The translations under genes were made by a program, and so were the position numbers. This document shows, in pieces, positions 17,457 through 25,401 of a DNA stretch of 64,000 nucleotides; position 1 is the stretch's first letter, and each line of letters opens with the position of its first letter. Source of the stretch: Tessaracoccus timonensis. GTDB lineage: Bacteria > Actinomycetota > Actinomycetes > Propionibacteriales > Propionibacteriaceae. The DNA lies in the NCBI RefSeq assembly GCF_900343145.1, contig NZ_LT996886.1:2542001-2606000 (forward strand), written 5' to 3'. The notes under the pieces are model-generated. The model was given only the letters and a program-made list of their open reading frames with translations. It had not been told where the DNA came from and searched no databases.

Positions 17457-19055
17457 GTGGGTGAACTGTATCGACGCGCACTTCGCGCCATCTCAGTTGT
17501 CGGCCTGACATTTGCTCTGCTCTTCGGCAGCGGCTGCTCCGCGTTGAAGGACGAATCCAAGACCCTCCGTATCGTCGCCGGGTCCGAGCAGAAATCCGTA
17601 CTCGAGCAAGTGGTCGATCCCTGGTGCAAGAGCAAGGGTTACCACTGCGAGTGGACGTTACTTGGCTCCGTGGATCAGGCTCGGCTGCTGCAATCGGGCT
17701 CTAAGGACTACGACGCCTACTGGTTTGCCTCGAGCGTGTTCGCGCAGCTTGGTAACAGCGACGCCAAGCTCGTCGACTTGGAACCCATGTTCATCACTCC
17801 GATCGTTTTCGCCGGCAAGAAACCTGCGATGGAAAAGCTGGGTTTCGCAGGACGCACCGACGTCGACATCGAAGAGATCCTCGAGGCTGTCGAAGGCAAG
17901 AAAATGAAGGTGTGGACCACCAACCCGACACAGTCCAACTCCGGTGCGACAACGCTGTTTGCCTTCCTCAACCATTTCGCTGGCAACGGGCCTGGCCAAC
18001 CCCTCACTATAGAACAGCTCGACTCGAAGCCGGTCGATGAAGGTATCAAACGATTTGTGCAGGCAATGGACCGCACGCCACCCTCGACGGGCACCATGAT
18101 GAACGAGTGCGTGAGCTCCGATGAATGCGAGACGCTGTTCACCTACGAAGCACTCGTCATCGAGCAGAACCAACAGCGCTCCGGCGACGATCAGTTCTAT
18201 GCCGTCTACCCGAAAGGTTCACTGGCGATCAGCGATGCGCTGCTCGGCTTCCTTCCAGTCGGTGAAAAGAAGGAGGAGAAGCACACGATCTTCAGCGAAC
18301 TGCAGCAGTACCTCCTCACCGATGAGAAGGCGACGCAGAAAATCCGTGACCTCGGCCGCCGTCCAGCAGACTCGTTCGGGCTGACGCTGGACAACCCAGA
18401 CACGTCCGTGTTCAATCCCGACGGGGGCATCAAAACCGACATCCAGGAGCAGGGCATCTCGTACCCGGCGTCGTCGGTCATCGAAGCCGCCCTGGATCGC
18501 TACCACACGCGCTACCGCCAGCCTGTGAACACCTACTACTGCCTCGATGGTTCCGGCTCTATGAGCGGCGAGCCTTGGGAGGGCGTCCAGAGTGCGGCGC
18601 ACGAAATCTTCGACGTCGAGCGTGCTCGGATTAACCTGCTGCAGACTGGCCCCGACGATCGAACGTCAGTAACAGTCTTCAACCAGGGCATCAAGGCCGG
18701 CCCATTCACCGTCGACGTTAACGACCCGTCAGCACTGAAGAAGCTCGAGCAGGATGTCCGCAACTCCCCTCCGGGTGGTGGCACCAACCTCTACCAGTGC
18801 GTCGATATGGCGGTGAACGACATCAAGGACGACTCCCGCAAGAAGTTGATCGTCGTGATGAGCGACGGGGTATCCGCGGGCGAGAATCAAGCCACGCTCG
18901 ACGCCGCAAACAAGGCGGGGATCCCCATCGTCGCGATCGCGTTCGGAGACGCCGACGAGCGCCAGCTCCAGGCTCTCGCCACCGCCACGGGCGGTGCGTT
19001 CGTCGACTCCGACGATCTGGTCAAGGCTCTGCGTGAGGCTGCTGGGTACAAGTGA
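17457..19055 (+). CDS. lipoprotein with solute-binding and von Willebrand factor A domains
   Basis: The GTG at 17457 (a second GTG lies at 17455 out of frame) gives 532 residues. A signal with lipobox SGC at residues 25-27 predicts a lipoprotein. Residues ~35-330 resemble a type 2 periplasmic binding fold (LRIVAGSEQKSVLEQVV, TNPTQSNSGATTLFAFLNH). Residues ~355-530 form a VWA domain with an intact MIDAS start (CLDGSGSM, DxSxS), a GGGTNLYQ loop and VVMSDGVSAG. It is the first gene of a four-gene operon with an XpaC-like protein, a second binding-protein-like gene and TelA. A ligand-sensing or metal-dependent adhesion role at the cell surface is inferred; the ligand is unknown. Confidence 0.87.
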   Translation: MGELYRRALRAISVVGLTFALLFGSGCSALKDESKTLRIVAGSEQKSVLEQVVDPWCKSKGYHCEWTLLGSVDQARLLQSGSKDYDAYWFASSVFAQLGNSDAKLVDLEPMFITPIVFAGKKPAMEKLGFAGRTDVDIEEILEAVEGKKMKVWTTNPTQSNSGATTLFAFLNHFAGNGPGQPLTIEQLDSKPVDEGIKRFVQAMDRTPPSTGTMMNECVSSDECETLFTYEALVIEQNQQRSGDDQFYAVYPKGSLAISDALLGFLPVGEKKEEKHTIFSELQQYLLTDEKATQKIRDLGRRPADSFGLTLDNPDTSVFNPDGGIKTDIQEQGISYPASSVIEAALDRYHTRYRQPVNTYYCLDGSGSMSGEPWEGVQSAAHEIFDVERARINLLQTGPDDRTSVTVFNQGIKAGPFTVDVNDPSALKKLEQDVRNSPPGGGTNLYQCVDMAVNDIKDDSRKKLIVVMSDGVSAGENQATLDAANKAGIPIVAIAFGDADERQLQALATATGGAFVDSDDLVKALREAAGYK

Positions 19056-19670
19056 TCCGCCGTTACGCAACCCCCATCGCGCTGGCGAGTGCCGTCGTCA
19101 TCTACTTCGTGCTCTTCCTGTTATTGGGCAATTCCGACGTACTCCTGCGCATCGCTGCTCCCGCCGCGTTGGCGGCGATGGGTGCGATCGGTGTGAAGTT
19201 CATGCTGTCCCGGGACCAGGCCCAGATTGAGGACGACAACTATCGCGACGATGCCAAGGCGCTCGCGTCGAAGGTCAAGCGCGACATGGCAGAGACAGCC
19301 TCAATGGCCGGTAACATCACCGACGCTGAGATCCAATCGGCCCTCAGACGCGCCAGCCGCACCGTCCCCGAGCTGCTCTCTCGTGTGGAGGAGGACCAAC
19401 CCAACTCCCTCTATTCTTCGGCTTCCAAGTTCGACGGGCACGTGGCGAGCCTCAAGGGGGTTGTCGAGTCGTACGTCGACATCACGACTCATCCTGATTA
19501 CTACAAGGACGCCGAGACCCTGCTCGAACAGGGCAAGCAGGCGATTCTGCGGTTCGACGAGTTCACCATCGAGACCATGCAACTGTTGGTTGACCCAGGG
19601 CGACATGGCGGAGTACCAGGCCAATTTGGACACCGTCGCGCCACCCGCGATTCCCAAACTGGAGGGGTAG
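19052..19670 (+). pseudogene. XpaC-like protein, interrupted by a one-base frameshift
   Basis: The GTG at 19052 overlaps the VWA gene stop. Two N-terminal hydrophobic helices (ASAVVIYFVLFLLLGNS and LLRIAAPAALAAMGAIGV) precede a helical cytoplasmic domain like the XpaC family. The frame breaks at a CCC run, 19594-19596. Reading one C fewer gives QLLVDQGDMAEYQANLDTVAPPAIPKLEG and a stop at 19668-19670, exactly where the next gene starts. Uncorrected, the frame runs 150 bases into the next gene with unrelated sequence. Either the copy is recently broken or one base is wrong. XpaC relatives are often paired with TelA. Confidence 0.78.
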
Positions 19671-20786
19671 ATGAAGGGTCGCTTCATCATTGGACTGATC
19701 GCTGTCATTGCTGTGCTGGCAGGCGGAACCTGGCTGGTCATCAACCAGAATTCCGGCCCTCAGCCGGTGACGATCAGCTGTGTGGGCGGATCGGAAAAAA
19801 CCGCTCTCATGCGTGATCCCGAGGTCATCAAGATCCTCGACAAGAAGTACAACATCACGGTCAAGTGGACCTCGATGGGGTCCTATGACCAGGTGCTGCT
19901 CAGCAAGGACGACATCGAGTCGCGCGGGTTCAACTGCCTGTGGCCATCAAGTGCATCAGCACGAAACGTCTTCGAGGCCACGCACCGTGGCGAGTTCTCC
20001 GACTACCGAGCAGAGACCGTGCTGCAGTCGCCTGAGGTCATCTATGCGGGCCCGCAGGGCACCGAGGCACTGACGAAAGCGGGACTTGTCACCGAGCAGG
20101 ACGGACACCATGTTCTCGATTTCAAGGCGCTACTGAACGACCACATCGTGCCTAAGAAGCAGTGGCAGGAGCTCAAAGCCGGCAATCTTCGTGGTCCGAT
20201 CAACGTGTCTTCGACAGACCCGGTGAAGTCGAACTCCGGCTTCACGTTGGCTCAGCTGGAGCTTACGATGCTCGCCTCGGCCGATCCGTACCAGTCACCT
20301 TCAATCGCCGAGGCGCGGGATGCATTGCCGACGATGCGTCAGATCTACGACGCGCAGGGGCTCCAGGCCACGTCGTCGGACAACGGCTTCCGCCAGTGGC
20401 TCACCCAAGGCGGCGAGTACTCCGCACCTCTCTACGCCGGCTACGAGAGTCAGATCATCCAACAGATGACGGTGGGTGGCAACCCAGAGCATCTGATGAA
20501 GAACGTCACGATGATGTGCCCGGATCCGACGGTGTACTCCGACCATCCCATTCTGGCCATCAACAACGATGCACAACGCCTCATCGAGGCGATGAAGGAC
20601 GAGGAAATCCAGAAGCTCGCCTGGACCAAATACGGCTTCCGGTCGTCGGTCAACGCCGCCTACAACGACATGTCCATCTTCGAAACGCTGCCGCTCGCAG
20701 AGCAGTTCATCGCCGTCCCTGCCCCCAACTCGGAAGTCACCCTCGCGCTGCTCGAGTGCCTGCGCGACCGTACCACCTGCAAGTGA
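19671..20786 (+). CDS. membrane-anchored solute-binding-like protein
   Basis: This 371-residue protein starts right after the corrected xpaC stop. An uncleaved-looking hydrophobic helix (IIGLIAVIAVLAGGTWLVI) at residues 6-24 is followed by an extracellular domain. It shares short motifs with the first gene of the operon: VTISCVGGSEKTALMRDP compares with LRIVAGSEQKSVLEQVVDP, and STDPVKSNSGFTLAQLEL with TNPTQSNSGATTLFAFL. The two binding domains therefore look paralogous, but this one lacks the VWA half. Ligand unknown. It probably works in a surface complex with the VWA lipoprotein. Confidence 0.78.
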   Translation: MKGRFIIGLIAVIAVLAGGTWLVINQNSGPQPVTISCVGGSEKTALMRDPEVIKILDKKYNITVKWTSMGSYDQVLLSKDDIESRGFNCLWPSSASARNVFEATHRGEFSDYRAETVLQSPEVIYAGPQGTEALTKAGLVTEQDGHHVLDFKALLNDHIVPKKQWQELKAGNLRGPINVSSTDPVKSNSGFTLAQLELTMLASADPYQSPSIAEARDALPTMRQIYDAQGLQATSSDNGFRQWLTQGGEYSAPLYAGYESQIIQQMTVGGNPEHLMKNVTMMCPDPTVYSDHPILAINNDAQRLIEAMKDEEIQKLAWTKYGFRSSVNAAYNDMSIFETLPLAEQFIAVPAPNSEVTLALLECLRDRTTCK

Positions 20787-20798
20787 GAGGAACGCACC

Positions 20799-22184
20799 AT
20801 GACTGACAACCCCTACGCTGATGCCGAGCCCACCGACGCCCTCGCCATCGACTTCTCTGCGATCACCGGCGGCAGCGCACCCGCAAAGGGCACAGCCGAC
20901 ACCATGCTGGCCGAAGCCGCCCACGAGATCGCGCAGGCCCCGTCGCGTGAACTGGAGGTCTCACCCGACGAAGCACGCCTACCTGGGCAGGGAGCCGGTG
21001 AGTTCTCGTGCATGACGATGCTGAGCCCTGCCCAGCAGCAACAGGCGCAGGAGGCTGCCGTGCAGCTCATGCCGAAGATGCTCGACAATACCCAGCTGTT
21101 GAGCGATTTCGGCAACCAGGCTCTCGAAGGCGTCAACATGCAGGTGGCGCGCATCTTCAAGGAGATTGGCCCCGTCGAGATCCCCGAGCTGACCAACATG
21201 ATGCAGCAGATCAACGATTCGATGCGTTCGTTCCGCAAGAAGTATGATCCGACGATCCCTCAGGTGCGCGACGCATTCAACCGGTTCATGGATTCGGTCC
21301 GGGGTATCTTCCAGCGCGGTCATGACATCGTCGAGATGCTGTTCGAAGAGGCCCAGACCGTTGAGAAGCAGCTCAACCGGATCGCGGGCGAGCTGACCAC
21401 CCGCCAGCGGGAGATGCGCCGCAATGTGGTGCTGTGCGATGAGCTCTACAAGGCCAACGAAGAGGCCATCAGCCAGCTCATCGGCACCGTCGCCGTCATG
21501 GAGGCTGTACGCGATCAGGCCGTCGCTGCCCTCGATCAGGCCGTGATCAGCCCCGATGATCCCAACCAGCGGGACGTGGAAGAGCAGCGTTCTCGGCTCT
21601 CCGAGTTCGTCTCCGCGATGGAGGTGCGGATCAACGAGTTTCAGCAGCGGTTGTTCGTCGCATGGTCGACGAGCCCACAGGTGCGTAACACCCGCTCCCT
21701 GCACTACGGGCTCGGCCAGCGGCTGGCGCTCATGGTCAACCTCACTATCCCGACGATGAAGCTCACCATCGCGCAGTGGGGTCTGCTCATGCAGGCCGAA
21801 CAGGCGGCGAAGATGCAGCAGGTGGTGGCCGATGGTGCCAACGAGGTGCTCACCGCCTACGCGCAGGCCTCAGGGCGAGCGGCTGGCGAAATCTCAAAGA
21901 CCATCCAGACCCCCACGCTGCGCCCGGAGACCATCCTTGAGGTAGCGGTATCGCTCGACGATCAGGCAGAGTCGATGATCCAGGCCCTCGAGTATGGGCG
22001 CGGCGCACGCCAGGAGGTCGTCGACGCACTGCTCACGGCGCAGACGTCGATCTCGCAGTCGTCGAGCAAGCTCTCCAACGCGGTAGTCGAGCTGACGAAG
22101 CGCGCCGAAGAGCCGCTCGAGCTGCCCGCCATCCCCGACATCCCGGCGCCTATCACCGCGCAGGCGGGGCAGGTCATGCGCTGA
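20799..22184 (+). CDS. telA: TelA-family toxic anion resistance protein
   Basis: The 461-residue protein is almost wholly helical and soluble, with the TelA pattern of long amphipathic helices: LLSDFGNQALEGVNMQVARIFKE, then KYDPTIPQVRDAFNRFMDSVRG, then a central MRRNVVLCDELYKANEEAISQLIGTVAVME. The family was named for tellurite resistance but its molecular action is not settled; in other bacteria it accompanies XpaC and VWA proteins in envelope-stress loci. It ends the operon that begins at 17457, 12 bases after the binding-like gene, with AGAGGAAC upstream as ribosome-binding site. Confidence 0.88.
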   Translation: MTDNPYADAEPTDALAIDFSAITGGSAPAKGTADTMLAEAAHEIAQAPSRELEVSPDEARLPGQGAGEFSCMTMLSPAQQQQAQEAAVQLMPKMLDNTQLLSDFGNQALEGVNMQVARIFKEIGPVEIPELTNMMQQINDSMRSFRKKYDPTIPQVRDAFNRFMDSVRGIFQRGHDIVEMLFEEAQTVEKQLNRIAGELTTRQREMRRNVVLCDELYKANEEAISQLIGTVAVMEAVRDQAVAALDQAVISPDDPNQRDVEEQRSRLSEFVSAMEVRINEFQQRLFVAWSTSPQVRNTRSLHYGLGQRLALMVNLTIPTMKLTIAQWGLLMQAEQAAKMQQVVADGANEVLTAYAQASGRAAGEISKTIQTPTLRPETILEVAVSLDDQAESMIQALEYGRGARQEVVDALLTAQTSISQSSSKLSNAVVELTKRAEEPLELPAIPDIPAPITAQAGQVMR

Positions 22185-22198
22185 GGCGCGCGCCTCAG
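22181..22198. terminator. perfect 18-bp palindrome between telA and parE
   Basis: CTGAGGCGCGCGCCTCAG is fully self-complementary and spans both convergent stop codons. It may terminate both transcripts. There is no loop longer than the minimum, so its efficiency is uncertain. Confidence 0.45.
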
Positions 22199-24273
22199 GC
22201 GTCGATGCGCTCCTGGTCCAGCGTGTAGGCGTTATCGACGATGAACTCCTTGCGGGGTGCAACGTCGTTGCCCATCAGCATCTCGAACACGCGTTCGGCT
22301 GCTTCCATGTCGTCGACGGTGATGCGCCGCAGCGTGCGATGGCGGGGGTCCATCGTCGTTTCCTTGAGCTGCGACGCGTCCATCTCGCCGAGGCCCTTGT
22401 AACGCTGCGGCTCCTTGAACACCTGACCCTTCTTCGTCAGTTCGGCGAGCTTCCGCTGGTACTCCTGCTCCGTGTAGGTGTAGATGTATTTGTCGTAGCC
22501 GCGCTTCGGGCGAACAAGCTCGAAGCGGTGCAGCGGCGGCACCGCGGAGTACACTCGGCCGGCCTCTACCATCGGGCGCATGTACCGGAAGAACAGCGTC
22601 GCCAGGAGCGTGCGAATGTGGGCGCCGTCGGAGTCGGCGTCGGCCATGAAAATGACCTTGCCGTAGCGGATGCTGTCGAGGTCGAATGAGCGCCCCGAGC
22701 CTGCGCCTACCACCTGGATGATCGACGCACACTCGGCATTCTTCAGCATGTCGCCGACAGATGCCTTCTGCACGTTGAGGATCTTGCCACGGATGGGCAA
22801 TAGCGCCTGATACTCCGAGTCGCGCGCGACGTTGGCGGTACCCAGCGCGGAGTCGCCCTCGACGATGAACAGCTCGGTGGCTTCCACGTCGGTGCTACGG
22901 CAGTCCTTCAGCTTCGGCGGCATCGACGATGACTCGAGCGCCGTCTTGCGTCGCTGGTTTTCCTTGTGGGCGCGGGCGGCCACGCGCGTTCTCGACGCGT
23001 TGACCACTTTCTCCATGAGCTGACGCGCGATGGTACGAGTTGCGGGTTTCGTCGACTGCAGGAACCCAGAGAACTCCTGTTCGACGATCTTCGCCACGAG
23101 ACGCGACACGGGCGGAGTACCCAGCACCTCCTTCGTCTGGCCCTCAAACTGGGGCTCGGCGAGGCGCACCGTAACCACCGCGGTGAGGCCCTCCAGGCAG
23201 TCATCTTTCACCACTTCCTCGCCTGCCTTGAGGATGCGGGTGCCGTCCAACGACTTGGTGAACGCTCGCGTGAGGCCGCGTTCGAAGCCTGATACGTGCG
23301 TGCCGCCCTTGGGCGTGGCGATGATGTTCACGAACGATTTGAGCTTGGTGTCGTAGCCGGTGCCCCACCGAACAGCAATGTCGACGTCAAGATCACGTTC
23401 GACGTCGGTGGGAGTCATGGCGCCATTCTCGTCGAGAATCGGCACGGTCTCGGTGAAGGTGTCGCGGCCCTGCAGGCGCAGTACTTCCGTGAGTGCCGCG
23501 TCAGGGGCGAGGTAGTCAGCGAACTCGGTGATGCCGCCAGCGAAGAGGAAGCTCTCGTTGGTGGCTTCGTCCGTCCGGTGGTCTTCGACGATGAGTTCCA
23601 GCCCCGGCACGAGGAATGCCGTCTGGCGGGCACGGTCGCGGAGATGATCGACGTTGAGCTCGGCATCTGCGAGGAAAATCTGGCGGTCAGGCCAGTACCG
23701 CACCCGTGTGCCCGTCTTTGTTTTGGCAACCTTACCGACCTTGCGAAGGCCACTTGCCGGCGTGAAGGGAGCGCTCGGTCCGTCGCCATCGAAGGTGCCT
23801 GGCACGCCACGCTGAAAGCTCATCTCCCAGGTTGCGCCTCCCCTATCAACCTGTACGTCGAGCCTGGATGCCAACGCGTTCACCACGGATGCGCCGACGC
23901 CGTGCAGGCCGCCCGTGGCGTTGTACGACGAGTTTCCGAACTTACCGCCCGCGTGCAGTCGGGTAAACACCACTTCGACGCCGCTCAGGCCCGTCTTCGG
24001 TTCGGTATCGACGGGAATCCCTCGCGCGGTGTCGTGCACGACGATGGACCCGTCGCGTTCGAGTTTGATGCGGACGCGATCGCCGTAACCTGCGAGTGCT
24101 TCGTCGACGGCGTTATCGATGATTTCCCACAGGCAATGCATGAGGCCGCGGGTATCCGTCGAACCGATGTACATGGCTGGACGCTTACGGACAGCTTCGA
24201 GCCCCTCGAGGACAAGAAGGTTCTTGGCCTCGTAGTCGCGCGAATGCTGTTGCTTTCTCTGAGAAACCTGCAC
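22195..24273 (-). CDS. parE: DNA topoisomerase IV subunit B (ParE/GyrB family)
   Basis: The 692-residue ATPase subunit starts at a GTG (24273-24271). GHKL ATP-binding motifs are present: EIIDNAVDEALAGYGD (N box), VVHDTARGIPVD (G1) and GGLHGVGASVVNALA (lid/G2). The transducer domain follows, then the TOPRIM domain with LFIVEGDSALG and the metal pair in VIFMADADSDGAHIRT. The C-terminus has QRYKGLGEMDASQLKETTMDP. It is the partner of the A subunit encoded at 8437-10884; together they relax and decatenate DNA using ATP. The pair is split by 11 kb and lies on opposite strands. Confidence 0.92.
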   Translation of the reverse strand: MQVSQRKQQHSRDYEAKNLLVLEGLEAVRKRPAMYIGSTDTRGLMHCLWEIIDNAVDEALAGYGDRVRIKLERDGSIVVHDTARGIPVDTEPKTGLSGVEVVFTRLHAGGKFGNSSYNATGGLHGVGASVVNALASRLDVQVDRGGATWEMSFQRGVPGTFDGDGPSAPFTPASGLRKVGKVAKTKTGTRVRYWPDRQIFLADAELNVDHLRDRARQTAFLVPGLELIVEDHRTDEATNESFLFAGGITEFADYLAPDAALTEVLRLQGRDTFTETVPILDENGAMTPTDVERDLDVDIAVRWGTGYDTKLKSFVNIIATPKGGTHVSGFERGLTRAFTKSLDGTRILKAGEEVVKDDCLEGLTAVVTVRLAEPQFEGQTKEVLGTPPVSRLVAKIVEQEFSGFLQSTKPATRTIARQLMEKVVNASRTRVAARAHKENQRRKTALESSSMPPKLKDCRSTDVEATELFIVEGDSALGTANVARDSEYQALLPIRGKILNVQKASVGDMLKNAECASIIQVVGAGSGRSFDLDSIRYGKVIFMADADSDGAHIRTLLATLFFRYMRPMVEAGRVYSAVPPLHRFELVRPKRGYDKYIYTYTEQEYQRKLAELTKKGQVFKEPQRYKGLGEMDASQLKETTMDPRHRTLRRITVDDMEAAERVFEMLMGNDVAPRKEFIVDNAYTLDQERIDA

Positions 24274-24397
24274 CGATCCACCCTATCTATGGTGTTGTGA
24301 CTTTGCTGGCAGCGAAATGCCCTCGAGCCGCTGGATACTTTGGCAAAGCACGTTATCGTTGATGACGTAACGATGGTTCTTCAACCGGAGGTGTCGT

Positions 24398-24601
24398 ATG
24401 ACCGAAACGCTTTCTGACCCGACGCTCACAGCCCTCGACCGCTGCGACCGCTGCGGCGCCCAGGCGTACCTCCGCGTGTTCCTGCGCAGCGGTGGCGAGC
24501 TGATGTTCTGCGCCCACCACGCCGCTGCCCACCGCGAGAAGCTGGCCGAGGTGGCCAGCCACATCCACGACGAAACGGCGAAGCTGCACGAGGCACAGTA
24601 A
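24398..24601 (+). CDS. small zinc-binding-like protein (DUF7455 family)
   Basis: The 67-residue protein starts at an ATG with GGAGGT at 24388-24393. It has a CxxC pair (DRCDRCGAQAYLRV) and a second CAHH pair (LMFCAHHAAAHREKL), giving a plausible four-ligand zinc site, then a helical C-terminus. Small proteins of this form are common next to type II topoisomerase genes in actinobacteria. Function is unknown. It is divergent from parE across a 124-base promoter region. Confidence 0.82.
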   Translation: MTETLSDPTLTALDRCDRCGAQAYLRVFLRSGGELMFCAHHAAAHREKLAEVASHIHDETAKLHEAQ

Positions 24602-24620
24602 TCACGCTGCACCATGCACG

Positions 24621-25394
24621 TTAGCGCTGCAACCAGCTGTCGATCAGCGCCCGACCGATGGATGCCGTGCCAGGCAGCGTGATCGAATGATCTGCGATGC
24701 GTGAGGCCAGCTCCTCCCTGGTGAGGAAGCTGGCCTCCGCTATTTCCTGCCCATCGGGACGTACTTCCTCAGGATGATCGGTGCGTGCGGTGAACCCAAG
24801 CATGAGCGAGCGGGGAAAGGGCCATGGCTGGCTGCCGAAGTAACGGATGCTGTGCAAACTGAGCGCAACTTCTTCGCTCGCTTCGCGTGCGCAGGCCTGC
24901 TCCAGAGACTCTCCTATCTCCACGAATCCGGCAATCACGGACACCCTCCCCTTCGGCCACTTGACGTGCCTGGCGAGCAAGATGCGGTCGTCGGGGTCGG
25001 TGATGGCGACGATCACCGCCGGGTCCGTTCGGAAAAACATCAGGTGCCCGCACGTAGTGCACCGGCGTCGCTGGCCCCCTTCCGAGGGTTGCGTCGTCCC
25101 GTTGCAGCACTCGCACGCAACCGCCTCAGTGTGCCAGCGCACGAGCGCCGACGCGGTGGCCACGACATCGTCGGGTAGCTCCCGGAACGTCACGGTGGGA
25201 CCCACTGGTTCCGGGGAGTACCGGGCGAACCATCGGATGCCGTCAACAGCCCCGACGAGCACGTCGGTATCCTTTGGCTGCGCATCTGCCAGTGGCTCGA
25301 GGGCCACGCGCCCGTCGTCGCTCACCTCGTGCACTTCGCTTGGAAGCGCTGGGTTGGGTGTGCGATCCAACGCAGATGGCTGTGCCCAGTCCAT
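24621..25394 (-). CDS. nudC: NADH pyrophosphatase (NudC-type Nudix hydrolase)
   Basis: The ATG at 25394-25392 (MDWAQPSALDRTPNPA) gives 257 residues; the longer frame upstream lies inside adnB and was rejected. An N-terminal beta domain leads to a four-cysteine zinc ribbon (CECC ... CTTC near residues 98-118). The Nudix box follows near residue 155 (GFVEIGESLEQ, then REASEEV) with the diagnostic SQPWPFPRSLMLGF segment used by NudC to recognise the dinucleotide. Such enzymes split NAD(H) and can remove NAD caps from RNA. It starts 7 bases after the adnB stop, so co-transcription is likely. Confidence 0.93.
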   Translation of the reverse strand: MDWAQPSALDRTPNPALPSEVHEVSDDGRVALEPLADAQPKDTDVLVGAVDGIRWFARYSPEPVGPTVTFRELPDDVVATASALVRWHTEAVACECCNGTTQPSEGGQRRRCTTCGHLMFFRTDPAVIVAITDPDDRILLARHVKWPKGRVSVIAGFVEIGESLEQACAREASEEVALSLHSIRYFGSQPWPFPRSLMLGFTARTDHPEEVRPDGQEIAEASFLTREELASRIADHSITLPGTASIGRALIDSWLQR

Positions 25395-25401
25395 AGTGCT
25401 C

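Noticed and set aside
17457-22184. A complete tellurite-resistance (Ter) locus
   Set aside because: Only TelA and XpaC/VWA elements are present; no TerB, TerC, TerD or TerZ-type genes are seen.
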